Translations under genes and position numbers: made by a program
In this document: piece after piece, positions 15,939-22,680 of the stretch
How positions within the stretch are numbered: the stretch's first letter is position 1
Layout: each line of letters opens with the position of its first letter
Notes under the pieces: generated by a model
Database searches by the model: none
The model's input: the letters and a program-made list of their open reading frames with translations, nothing else
What the model was told of the DNA's origin: nothing
DNA from: Methylophilaceae bacterium
GTDB lineage: Bacteria > Pseudomonadota > Gammaproteobacteria > Burkholderiales > Methylophilaceae
Direction: 5' to 3'
Length of the DNA stretch: 23,303 nucleotides
Assembly: GCA_010031285.1 (NCBI GenBank)
Contig: RHAY01000002.1
Coordinates: 1 to 23,303 of the forward strand

Positions 15939-17201
15939 ATGTCATCCGCTGCTCCTATTCTAAAATCCTTTTTTAAAAAATTTAAAAAAACTAAAAAATC
16001 TAATTTTGAAATTGATTTTAAAAAAATCGATATTAGCCTTATTAGTTTGCACGCAATAAAAACTATAAAGGTTTTAGAAGAGAACGGCTTTGAAGCTTAT
16101 CTTGTGGGTGGCGCTGTTCGAGATCTCCTTTTTGGAATTAAACCTAAAGATTTTGATGTGGTTACAAACGCCACCCCCGATCAAATACATCATTTATTTA
16201 AACGCTCCAGAATGATTGGAAGGCGCTTTCAACTAGTGCATGTCATTTACGGGCGAGAAGTGATTGAAGTTTCTACATACCGCTCTCAGCAAAAAGAAAT
16301 TCCTCAAGCTGACGGCTCAGTGATTAAAGACGATAACCACTTTGGCACCATAGAAGAGGATGCGATGCGAAGGGACTTTACCATCAATGCGATGTTTTAT
16401 AGTCCAACCAATCATAAACTTGTCGATTTTCATGACGGACTTGAAGATCTTAAGCATGGCATTATTCGGATTATTGGTGATCCAGAAAAGCGCTATCTAG
16501 AAGATCCGATTCGCATATTAAGAGCATTTCGTGTTTGTGCAAAACTTAATATGTCTCTTAATAGTGCCTCAAGAAGCCCTATCAAAAAAATTGTACCCTT
16601 ACTTCATGATATTCCACATTCAAGACTATTTGATGAGGTCATTAAATTTTTCTTAACGGGTCACGCACTTAATAGCTATAAAGTCCTATGCGAGGAAAAT
16701 ATTTACTCACAGTTTTTTTTATCGCCAGAGACTGAATCAAAAAAAATTGATCTTTTTATCTCAAATGGTCTTAAAAATACAGACTTAAGAATTAATCAAG
16801 ATAAATCTTGTAATCCAAGCTTCTTATTTTCATTTTTGCTATGGCATCAAGTTCATCAATTGTGGGATCAATATAAAATTGAGCTTAAACACTCTATTGC
16901 GGGTCTTAACCAAGCTATTGATGAAGTCATCGAAAAACAAATTAAACTCTTTCCGATTCATAAACGCTTCACCATTACTATGAAGGAAATATGGCGATTA
17001 CAACCCCGTTTTGAAAATCAATCTCCAAAAAAAATATATCGATTATTACTTCATCCAAGATTTAGAGCCGCTTATGATTTTATGTTATTGAGATGTCAAT
17101 CTAACGAGCTCGACCAGAGTATTGGTTCATGGTGGACAAATTTTATTGATGCTGATCATCATGAAAAATCATTGATGGTCAAAGAGCTTTCCCGTAAATA
17201 A
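15939..17201 (+). CDS. pcnB: Poly(A) polymerase I
   Basis: Class II nucleotidyltransferase that adds 3' poly(A) tails, promoting RNA decay. A basic N-terminal tail (KSFFKKFKKTKKS) precedes the catalytic domain: YLVGGAVRDLLFG (about 54-66), then KPKDFDVVTNATP with the metal-binding D71 and D73, and RRFQLVHVIYGREVIEVSTYR. The block EEDAMRRDFTINAMFY and RYLEDPIRILRAFR form the tRNA-nucleotidyltransferase-like core. The length of 420 is shorter than E. coli (465), mainly at the C-terminus. The upstream IGRRFQLVHV wording favours PcnB over CCA-adding enzyme. It precedes folK by 6 bases, as in many proteobacteria. Confidence 0.93.
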   Translation: MSSAAPILKSFFKKFKKTKKSNFEIDFKKIDISLISLHAIKTIKVLEENGFEAYLVGGAVRDLLFGIKPKDFDVVTNATPDQIHHLFKRSRMIGRRFQLVHVIYGREVIEVSTYRSQQKEIPQADGSVIKDDNHFGTIEEDAMRRDFTINAMFYSPTNHKLVDFHDGLEDLKHGIIRIIGDPEKRYLEDPIRILRAFRVCAKLNMSLNSASRSPIKKIVPLLHDIPHSRLFDEVIKFFLTGHALNSYKVLCEENIYSQFFLSPETESKKIDLFISNGLKNTDLRINQDKSCNPSFLFSFLLWHQVHQLWDQYKIELKHSIAGLNQAIDEVIEKQIKLFPIHKRFTITMKEIWRLQPRFENQSPKKIYRLLLHPRFRAAYDFMLLRCQSNELDQSIGSWWTNFIDADHHEKSLMVKELSRK

Positions 17202-17207
17202 TTTAAA

Positions 17208-17693
17208 ATGAGCGTTCGAGCTTACATTGGCATAGGAAGTAATCTTCTAAATCCGCTGAATCAGGTAATTACTGCATTCAATGAAATTGGAAGTATGCCT
17301 AAAAGTAAACTTATAATGAAATCAAGTTGCTATTCCAGCTCGCCTTTAGGTTATAAAGATCAACCTGATTTTATAAATGCAGTCGTTTTGATTGAAACAG
17401 AACTCAGCCCACATGAGCTCTTATCTGAACTTCAGAAGATTGAACAATTGCATAAAAGAGAGCGTTCATTTCCAAATGCACCGAGAACTCTCGACTTAGA
17501 TATCCTTCTTTTTGGCGATATAAGGCTAAATAGTCCAAAACTTACTATTCCTCACCCGAGAATGCATGAGCGAGCTTTTGTGATTTTCCCGCTCCAAGAA
17601 ATTGATATAAATATTACTATTCCCCTTATAGGAGATATCGCTAAAATAGCCAAAGAGCTTGATCCCAAAATTGCCAAGCGTATCACTTTATGA
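17208..17693 (+). CDS. folK: 2-amino-4-hydroxy-6-hydroxymethyldihydropteridine pyrophosphokinase
   Basis: Folate pathway kinase that transfers pyrophosphate from ATP to 6-hydroxymethyl-dihydropterin. The N-terminus AYIGIGSNLLNP is the family start, followed by SSSPLGYKDQPDFINAVV, the signature RSFPNAPRTLDLDILLFGD with metal-binding D96 and D98, and LTIPHPRMHERAFV. The 161-residue length is standard. It follows pcnB by 6 bases and overlaps the next gene by ATGA (17690-17693), so it is probably translationally coupled to the nucleoside kinase. Confidence 0.96.
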   Translation: MSVRAYIGIGSNLLNPLNQVITAFNEIGSMPKSKLIMKSSCYSSSPLGYKDQPDFINAVVLIETELSPHELLSELQKIEQLHKRERSFPNAPRTLDLDILLFGDIRLNSPKLTIPHPRMHERAFVIFPLQEIDINITIPLIGDIAKIAKELDPKIAKRITL

Positions 17694-18337
17694 ATATTTT
17701 TGATAAATTTCCTTATATTGTCGTTGAGGGGCCAATTGGCTCGGGAAAATCCACGCTCGCAAAAATTTTAGCTGATCGATTTTCAGTAAACTTTCTAAGT
17801 GAAAAAGCTGAAAAAAATCCCTTTTTGCCGAAATTCTATGAAGATATGAAGCGTCATGCCTTATCTACTCAATTATTTTTTCTTTTCCAAAGAGCTGATC
17901 AAATAAAAAAAATTGGGCAAAAAGATATGTTTAAGGAATCAACCATTGCAGACTTTTTTCTTGAAAAAGATCCTATCTTTGCAAAAATTAATTTAGATGA
18001 GGAAGAATTTAATCTCTACCATCAAATCTATTCATTTTTACAACTGAAAGCACCTAAACCGGATCTCATTATTTACATTCAAACATCAATAGAAACCTTA
18101 GAAAAAAGAATTAAAGAAAGAAACATTGATTTTGAAATAGATATTTCAACTGAATACCTTGAAACTATTGCAGAGTCATATAGTCAATTTTTTCATAGCT
18201 ATGACCACTCACCTGTTTTAATTCTTAATAATGAAAATTTAAACATCCTAAAAGATAAAAATGCTATTGATCTTTTAATTCAACGAATCATGAATATCAA
18301 AAGTAATCGAGAGTTTTTTAATCCCCAGCTTTTATGA
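17690..18337 (+). CDS. Deoxynucleoside kinase (dGK/dCK family)
   Basis: Salvage kinase that would phosphorylate a deoxynucleoside at the expense of ATP. The P-loop is VVEGPIGSGKSTLAK (about 11-25). Family blocks follow: EKNPFLPKFYEDMKRHALSTQ, LFFLFQRADQI, and DFFLEKDPIFAKINLD. PDLIIYIQTSIETLEKRIKER is the lid/LID-arginine region. The nucleoside specificity cannot be read from sequence. A kinase of this type between folK and panB is a common arrangement in betaproteobacteria. The length is 215. It overlaps both neighbours by ATGA (17690-17693 and 18334-18337). Confidence 0.85.
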   Translation: MNIFDKFPYIVVEGPIGSGKSTLAKILADRFSVNFLSEKAEKNPFLPKFYEDMKRHALSTQLFFLFQRADQIKKIGQKDMFKESTIADFFLEKDPIFAKINLDEEEFNLYHQIYSFLQLKAPKPDLIIYIQTSIETLEKRIKERNIDFEIDISTEYLETIAESYSQFFHSYDHSPVLILNNENLNILKDKNAIDLLIQRIMNIKSNREFFNPQLL

Positions 18338-19089
18338 ATCTAACGTCGCTTAAATCCATGAAAAATGGTGATAAAAAAATTACCATGCTGACTTGCTACG
18401 ATGCTTCATTTGCAAAAATATTAGAATCAATAAATGTAGATGCTCTTTTAGTAGGTGATTCTTTAGGGATGTTTATTAAGGGCGATATTAATACACACAA
18501 TGTGTCATTAAATGACATGATTTATCATACTCGCGCGGTTGCTCGTGGAGCTAAATCAACTTTCATTATAAGTGATCTGCCCATTCACACTTATGAGAAC
18601 AATCATCTTGCTTATGAAAGCGCTCTAGCACTCATTAAAGTTGGAGCAAGTATGGTCAAGCTTGAAGGTGGAGCATCAATAGCTCCTGTCGTTCAGCACC
18701 TAAAAGCAAAAGATATTAATGTCTGTGGGCATATTGGATTTATGCCGCAATTTACTCAAGGCATGAATCATACTCAAATTGAGGATGCAATGAAAAAAGC
18801 TTTAGAAACTATTATTGAAGATGCAAGCGAGCTTGAAAGATCTGGAGTTGATATGTTGGTTCTCTCTTCGATACCTGAAAGTATTGCAAAAAAAATCACG
18901 CAAACAATATCAATTCCCACTATTGGATTCCATTCAGGCAAAGCCTGTGACGGTGAAGTTTTTATTTTGTATGACTTATTAATGAATTCAGATACATCCC
19001 ATGATCTTTATTTAAATGATTCGCTCCAACCAAATAAGTCTATTAATGTGAAAGATCTCCTTCTAAAATCCATCAAAAATCACTCCTAA
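18334..19089 (+). CDS. panB: 3-methyl-2-oxobutanoate hydroxymethyltransferase homologue, divergent (PanB)
   Basis: By position and overall sequence this is ketopantoate hydroxymethyltransferase, which adds a one-carbon unit from methylene-THF to 2-ketoisovalerate in pantothenate synthesis. Conserved parts are MLTCYDASFAKIL, LLVGDSLGM (D42), DMIYHTRAVARGAKS, SDLP (D81), MVKLEGG (K109, E111) and CGHIGFMPQ; the offset from E. coli numbering is 3. Several hallmarks are not conserved. E. coli E181, the proposed base in VLEC(V/A)P, aligns to S178 (LVLSSIP). The loop normally reading GGxxVQG is replaced by TQGMNHTQIE. The GIGAG motif reads GFHSG, and the C-terminal block after CDG is unlike the family; at 251 residues it is shorter than E. 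coli (264). The frame is intact and it lies directly before panC. It may be a working variant or an altered enzyme. Confidence 0.8.
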   Translation: MNLTSLKSMKNGDKKITMLTCYDASFAKILESINVDALLVGDSLGMFIKGDINTHNVSLNDMIYHTRAVARGAKSTFIISDLPIHTYENNHLAYESALALIKVGASMVKLEGGASIAPVVQHLKAKDINVCGHIGFMPQFTQGMNHTQIEDAMKKALETIIEDASELERSGVDMLVLSSIPESIAKKITQTISIPTIGFHSGKACDGEVFILYDLLMNSDTSHDLYLNDSLQPNKSINVKDLLLKSIKNHS

Positions 19090-19091
19090 AA

Positions 19092-19928
19092 ATGCGTGTC
19101 GTTCATACACAAACTGAATTAATCGAAGCCTTAAAAATATTAACCCATATAGCATTTGTTCCCACTATGGGAAATCTTCATGAAGGGCATCTCAAACTTA
19201 TTGAAGAGGCATTAAAAAAAACAAAACATGTCGTAGTCAGTATCTTTATTAATCCACTTCAATTTAATTCAAAAGACGATTTTATAAACTATCCGCGCAC
19301 ATTGGATGAAGATTTGTTGATGTTGCAAAAATTAGATGTGCCATTGGTATTTGCGCCATCTAAAGAAGATATTCTAGAGCCTTCACAAACCATTGAAATT
19401 CAACTACCTGATATTGCGAATGATTTATGTGGAAAATTTAGACCGGGCCATTTTAATGGTGTCGCTACCATTGTCTGTAAATTATTTAATCTGATACAGC
19501 CTGAATTAGCTTTCTTTGGAAAAAAAGACTTTCAGCAGCTATTTCTAATCAAAGAATTAGTAAATCAGCTTAGCTACCCTATTCATATCATAGGCATCGA
19601 TACAGTTCGAGATAAAGATGGCCTAGCTAAGAGCTCAAGAAATAATTTACTCTCAGAAGAAAACAGAAAAAAAGCTTCTCAATTATTTAAACTCATGCAT
19701 GAAATGAAGGATAAAGCCATGCAAAAAACTTCTTCGTTTAAGGAAATCGAAGAGGATGCCGTCAGCTTATTAAATGCTTCCGGGTGGAGGGTCGATTATT
19801 TAACCATTCGCTCAGCGCAATCACTTAAAACTCCAGTTTTTAATGAAAATCAAATGGTTATTTTAGGGGCTGCCACTCTAGGATCTGTCCGCCTTATTGA
19901 TAACATTGAATTTTGCATCCAGGATTGA
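19092..19928 (+). CDS. panC: Pantothenate synthetase
   Basis: Condenses pantoate with beta-alanine using ATP through a pantoyl-adenylate. The nucleotidyl-transferase signature is FVPTMGNLHEGHLKL (HIGH-like H30, H33), followed by SIFINPLQFNSKDDF and YPRTLDED. FRPGHFNGVATIVCKLFNL and FFGKKDFQQL bind pantoate and ATP, and DGLAKSSRNNLLS (about 176-188) is the KMSKS-like loop. The 278-residue length is normal. All key residues look conserved, in contrast to its partner PanB. It begins 2 bases after the panB stop. Confidence 0.96.
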   Translation: MRVVHTQTELIEALKILTHIAFVPTMGNLHEGHLKLIEEALKKTKHVVVSIFINPLQFNSKDDFINYPRTLDEDLLMLQKLDVPLVFAPSKEDILEPSQTIEIQLPDIANDLCGKFRPGHFNGVATIVCKLFNLIQPELAFFGKKDFQQLFLIKELVNQLSYPIHIIGIDTVRDKDGLAKSSRNNLLSEENRKKASQLFKLMHEMKDKAMQKTSSFKEIEEDAVSLLNASGWRVDYLTIRSAQSLKTPVFNENQMVILGAATLGSVRLIDNIEFCIQD

Positions 19929-19940
19929 ACTGGCTATAAT
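19913..19940 (+). promoter_or_regulatory. Candidate panD promoter
   Basis: A perfect -10 box TATAAT lies at 19935-19940, with TTGCAT (three of six -35 positions) at 19913-19918 inside the end of panC and a 16-bp spacer. Transcription would begin near 19947, about 30 bases before the panD ATG and within an inverted repeat. Confidence 0.45.
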
Positions 19941-19973
19941 AGGACTTCCTTTAGATCTAGTTTTGAAGTCCTA
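19940..19973. repeat. Perfect 9-bp inverted repeat between panC and panD
   Basis: TAGGACTTC (19940-19948) and GAAGTCCTA (19965-19973) are perfect complements around a 16-base loop that itself contains the palindrome TAGATCTA. The repeat ends 3 bases before the panD ATG and begins at the last base of the -10 box. There is no T-run after it, so it is not a standard terminator. It could be an operator across the start site or a structure at the panD translation start. Confidence 0.6.
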
Positions 19974-19976
19974 AAT

Positions 19977-20357
19977 ATGCAAAGAATCATGCTCAAATCT
20001 AAGCTTCATCGTGTTCAAGTGACACATTCTGAACTTGAATATGAAGGTTCATGCGCGATTGATGAAACCTTGCTTGAAGCTGCCCAAATTAGAGAGTACG
20101 AACAAATTGCTATCTACAATATTACGAATGGCGAACGTTTTACTACTTATGCTATTAAAGCGCAAAGAAATTCGGGTGTTATTTCTATTAACGGAGCAGC
20201 CGCTCACAAAGCTAATCCTGGCGATCTCATCATTATTGCCACCTATGGAAATTACTCAGAGCTAGAGCTTGAAAAATATAAGCCTGCTCTTGTTTACGTT
20301 AATGAAAAAAATCAAATTATTGCAAAAAAAGACTCTATTCAGATTCAAGCTGCTTAA
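19977..20357 (+). CDS. panD: Aspartate 1-decarboxylase
   Basis: Pyruvoyl enzyme that makes beta-alanine from aspartate, feeding PanC. The self-cleavage site is Gly24-Ser25 in YEGSCAID, at exactly the E. coli position, which fixes the start at ATG 19977 and not the ATG four codons later. KLHRVQVTHSELEYEGS, NGERFTTYAIKA, SGVISINGAAAHKANPGD and IIIATY are typical. The length of 126 is normal. No Shine-Dalgarno is visible; an inverted repeat ends 3 bases before the ATG. The three pan genes are adjacent, but panD probably has its own promoter. Confidence 0.96.
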   Translation: MQRIMLKSKLHRVQVTHSELEYEGSCAIDETLLEAAQIREYEQIAIYNITNGERFTTYAIKAQRNSGVISINGAAAHKANPGDLIIIATYGNYSELELEKYKPALVYVNEKNQIIAKKDSIQIQAA

Positions 20358-20363
20358 TTATCG

Positions 20364-20726
20364 ATGACTTTGAACGATATTAAAAAAGCTGTAGTTGAAG
20401 CGCTTGAAGACATCAAGGCTTTTGATATAGAAGTCATTGATGTAAGAAAAATGACAACTGTGACAAGTTTTATGGTGATTGCGAGCGCCAACTCAATCAG
20501 ACAGACAAAAGCACTTGCACATAATGTTTGCGAAAAAATGAAATCAATGGATGTGCATATCAATGGTGTGGAAGGTGAAAAAGAAGGTGAATGGGTTCTT
20601 GTAGATATAGATGATGTGATTGTTCATATTATGCTTCCTACCACCCGAGCCTATTACAACCTCGAGCAGTTATGGATCGAGCCTCCTAAAAAACAATCCA
20701 CTAAAAAAATTAGTTCGCTTCATTGA
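20364..20726 (+). CDS. rsfS: Ribosomal silencing factor RsfS
   Basis: Binds ribosomal protein uL14 on the 50S subunit and blocks subunit joining under nutrient limitation. Family blocks are VEALEDIKAFDIEVIDVR, TVTSFMVIASANSIRQTKAL, GVEGEKEGEWVLVDIDDVIVH and LPTTRAYYNLEQLW. The length is 120 residues. It starts 6 bases after panD and overlaps rlmH by TTGA. In many proteobacteria rsfS follows nadD; here panD occupies that place. Confidence 0.95.
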   Translation: MTLNDIKKAVVEALEDIKAFDIEVIDVRKMTTVTSFMVIASANSIRQTKALAHNVCEKMKSMDVHINGVEGEKEGEWVLVDIDDVIVHIMLPTTRAYYNLEQLWIEPPKKQSTKKISSLH

Positions 20727-21184
20727 AAATTAAAATCATTTCAATTGGCAATAAAATGCCAAGCTGGATTAACGAGGCTTTTGATAGTTATATTTCAAAA
20801 CTTGATCGCGATTTTTCTACTCAGCTTATAGAAATCAAACCTGAAAAAAAATTTGACTCTGTAGAGCAAAAAAAATTGGGTGAGGCCGAAAAAATTTTAT
20901 CTCATCTTGATAAAGAATTTTTAATTGTGCTTGATGAAAAAGGTGTTCAATTCTCATCACAGGAGTTTGCTCAAAAATTAGAGCATTGGTCCGAACATTT
21001 TAAACACATCGCTTTTATTATTGGTGGCGCAGATGGCATTCATGAAAATATTCTTCACAAAGCTAATCTTACATGGAGCCTCTCTAAATCAACTTTTCCC
21101 CATGCATTTGTGAGAGTCTTAATTGCAGAACAACTATATCGAGCACACTCGATTTTAGAAAATCACCCTTATCATCGTGAATAA
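20723..21184 (+). CDS. rlmH: 23S rRNA (pseudouridine-1915-N3)-methyltransferase RlmH
   Basis: SPOUT-class methyltransferase that methylates pseudouridine 1915 in helix 69 of assembled 70S ribosomes. It begins KIKIISIGNKMPSWI, contains FIIGGADGIHENI (SAM-binding knot), the SLSKSTFPHAFVRVLIAEQLYRA block and the invariant C-terminus NHPYHRE. The length is 153 (E. coli 155). The start codon is TTG at 20723, within TTGA shared with the rsfS stop; residue 2 onward matches the family start, so TTG is well supported. Confidence 0.95.
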   Translation: MKIKIISIGNKMPSWINEAFDSYISKLDRDFSTQLIEIKPEKKFDSVEQKKLGEAEKILSHLDKEFLIVLDEKGVQFSSQEFAQKLEHWSEHFKHIAFIIGGADGIHENILHKANLTWSLSKSTFPHAFVRVLIAEQLYRAHSILENHPYHRE

Positions 21185-22583
21185 AAAACACAACAATTCA
21201 CTCGTTTGGTTTAGAAGAGATTTACGTGATTACGATCATGCCGCTTTATCTCATGCACTGCAAGAATCTAACCATGTTTTTTGTATTTTTATTTTTGATA
21301 AAGAAATTTTAAATGCTTTAAAACATAAAGAAGACAGGCGCGTTGAATTTATTTGGGAGAGTGTTAAAGAACTTAAAGGAAGTCTTAGAGAGAAAAAATC
21401 TGATTTAATTGTCACACATGATCTAGCTTCTAACGCTATTTCTCGGGCAATTGATGAATTTAAAATTGATGCAATCTATGCCAATAGAGATTATGAGCCA
21501 CACGCTATTAAGCGAGATGAAGCAATAAAAAACCTTGCTATCAAAAAAAATGTTGCATTTTATGATTTTAAAGATCAGGTCGTTTTTGAAAAAAATGAAA
21601 TTCTCACTGCCCTCGACAAACCTTATACCGTTTTTACGCCATACAAAAATAATTACTTAAAAAAACTTAACCAAATCACCCTTCCTCGTTTTGATATTGA
21701 ACCCTTTATCAAAAATCTTGCTCAATTTAAATCTGAACCTCTGCTCTCTCTTAAAGATATGGGGTTTCAAACAACCAATCTCCATGATATTAAAATTCAT
21801 ACAGGCATGAAGGGAGGTAAATTACTCGTCGAAGACTTTAAAGAGAGGATGAGTCTTTATAAAAAAACACGAGATTTTCCTGCAATTAAAGGCGTTTCAT
21901 ACCTATCTGTCCATTTGCGATTTGGCACAGTCTCCATCAGACAACTTTTTCGTTTAGCTTTAGAGTCTTTTAATGAAGGTAGTGAAAGTTGGCTCAATGA
22001 ACTGATCTGGCGCGAATTTTATTTTCAAATTTTATTTCATCGCCCTGATGTGGCGTTTGGCAAAGCCTTTAAAAAAGAATATGAATTAATCGCTTTTGAA
22101 AATAATCCTGATTATTTTAAGGCATGGACTGAGGGAAAAACAGGCTACCCTATTGTAGATGCCGCAATGAGGCAGCTTAACCAAACGGGTTTTATGCATA
22201 ACAGACTTCGAATGATTGCAGCTTCTTTTTTAGTCAAAGATTTACTTGTCGATTGGCGATGGGGTGAGGCTTATTTTGCTGAAAAATTGATTGATTTCGA
22301 CTTAAGCGCTAATAATGGGGGCTGGCAATGGGCAGCTTCTACAGGATGTGATGCTCAGCCATGGTTTAGAATTTTCAATCCAATGACGCAATCTTTAAGG
22401 TTCGATCCTCAAGGGAAGTTTATTAAGAAATATATCCCAGAACTTTATAGCCTCGATAATGATGAGATTCATGCCCCGTGGCTTAGTCAAAAAACTCAAA
22501 AAATTGACTATCCTAAGCCCATTGTTGATCATGCATCGCAAAGAATTAAGGCTTTGGCTCTCTACAAATCGGTCAAAAGCTAA
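21177..22583 (+). CDS. phrB: Deoxyribodipyrimidine photolyase (class I CPD photolyase)
   Basis: Light-driven flavoprotein that repairs cyclobutane pyrimidine dimers. The N-terminal antenna-binding Rossmann domain opens with SLVWFRRDLRDYDHAAL, and the FAD domain shows WLNELIWREFYFQIL, WTEGKTGYPIVDAAMRQL, GFMHNRLRMIAASFLVKDLL and DWRWGEAYFAEKLIDFDLS. NNGGWQWAASTGCDAQP completes it. The three electron-transfer tryptophans appear present (in WREFYF, DWRWGE and GGWQWA). The length of 468 is typical (E. coli 472). The start is GTG at 21177, overlapping rlmH by 8 bases (GTGAATAA); no ATG fits the family start. A cryptochrome is less likely given the DNA-binding blocks. Confidence 0.95.
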   Translation: MNKKHNNSLVWFRRDLRDYDHAALSHALQESNHVFCIFIFDKEILNALKHKEDRRVEFIWESVKELKGSLREKKSDLIVTHDLASNAISRAIDEFKIDAIYANRDYEPHAIKRDEAIKNLAIKKNVAFYDFKDQVVFEKNEILTALDKPYTVFTPYKNNYLKKLNQITLPRFDIEPFIKNLAQFKSEPLLSLKDMGFQTTNLHDIKIHTGMKGGKLLVEDFKERMSLYKKTRDFPAIKGVSYLSVHLRFGTVSIRQLFRLALESFNEGSESWLNELIWREFYFQILFHRPDVAFGKAFKKEYELIAFENNPDYFKAWTEGKTGYPIVDAAMRQLNQTGFMHNRLRMIAASFLVKDLLVDWRWGEAYFAEKLIDFDLSANNGGWQWAASTGCDAQPWFRIFNPMTQSLRFDPQGKFIKKYIPELYSLDNDEIHAPWLSQKTQKIDYPKPIVDHASQRIKALALYKSVKS

Positions 22584-22605
22584 TATGTTGTTTTTATACA
22601 ACATA
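22584..22605. repeat. 8-bp hairpin immediately after phrB
   Basis: TATGTTGT (22584-22591) and ACAACATA (22598-22605) form a perfect 8-bp stem with a 6-base loop, starting at the base after the phrB stop. It is AT-rich and followed by A-rich, not T-rich, sequence, so it is a poor rho-independent terminator for phrB. A second ACAACAT lies at 22650-22656, allowing an alternative 11-bp pairing. Confidence 0.55.
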
Positions 22606-22638
22606 AAAAGCCCTTGAGCCTTTATTTTCAGTAAGTTA

Positions 22639-22667
22639 TAGACAAAAAAACAACATTCATAGATAAT
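22639..22667 (+). promoter_or_regulatory. Sigma-70-like promoter of mlaA
   Basis: TAGACA (22639-22644, five of six -35 positions), a 17-bp spacer, and GATAAT (22662-22667, five of six -10 positions) form the best-matched promoter in the window. Transcription would start about 22674, only some 7 bases before the ATG at 22681, giving an almost leaderless message, or about 22 bases before the ATG at 22696. Confidence 0.55.
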
Positions 22668-22680
22668 TTGGCTAACCTTT

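Noticed and set aside
22584..22620. Rho-independent terminator after phrB
   Set aside because: The stem is AT-rich and followed by AAAAGCCC rather than a T-run, so it does not meet the usual pattern on the plus strand.
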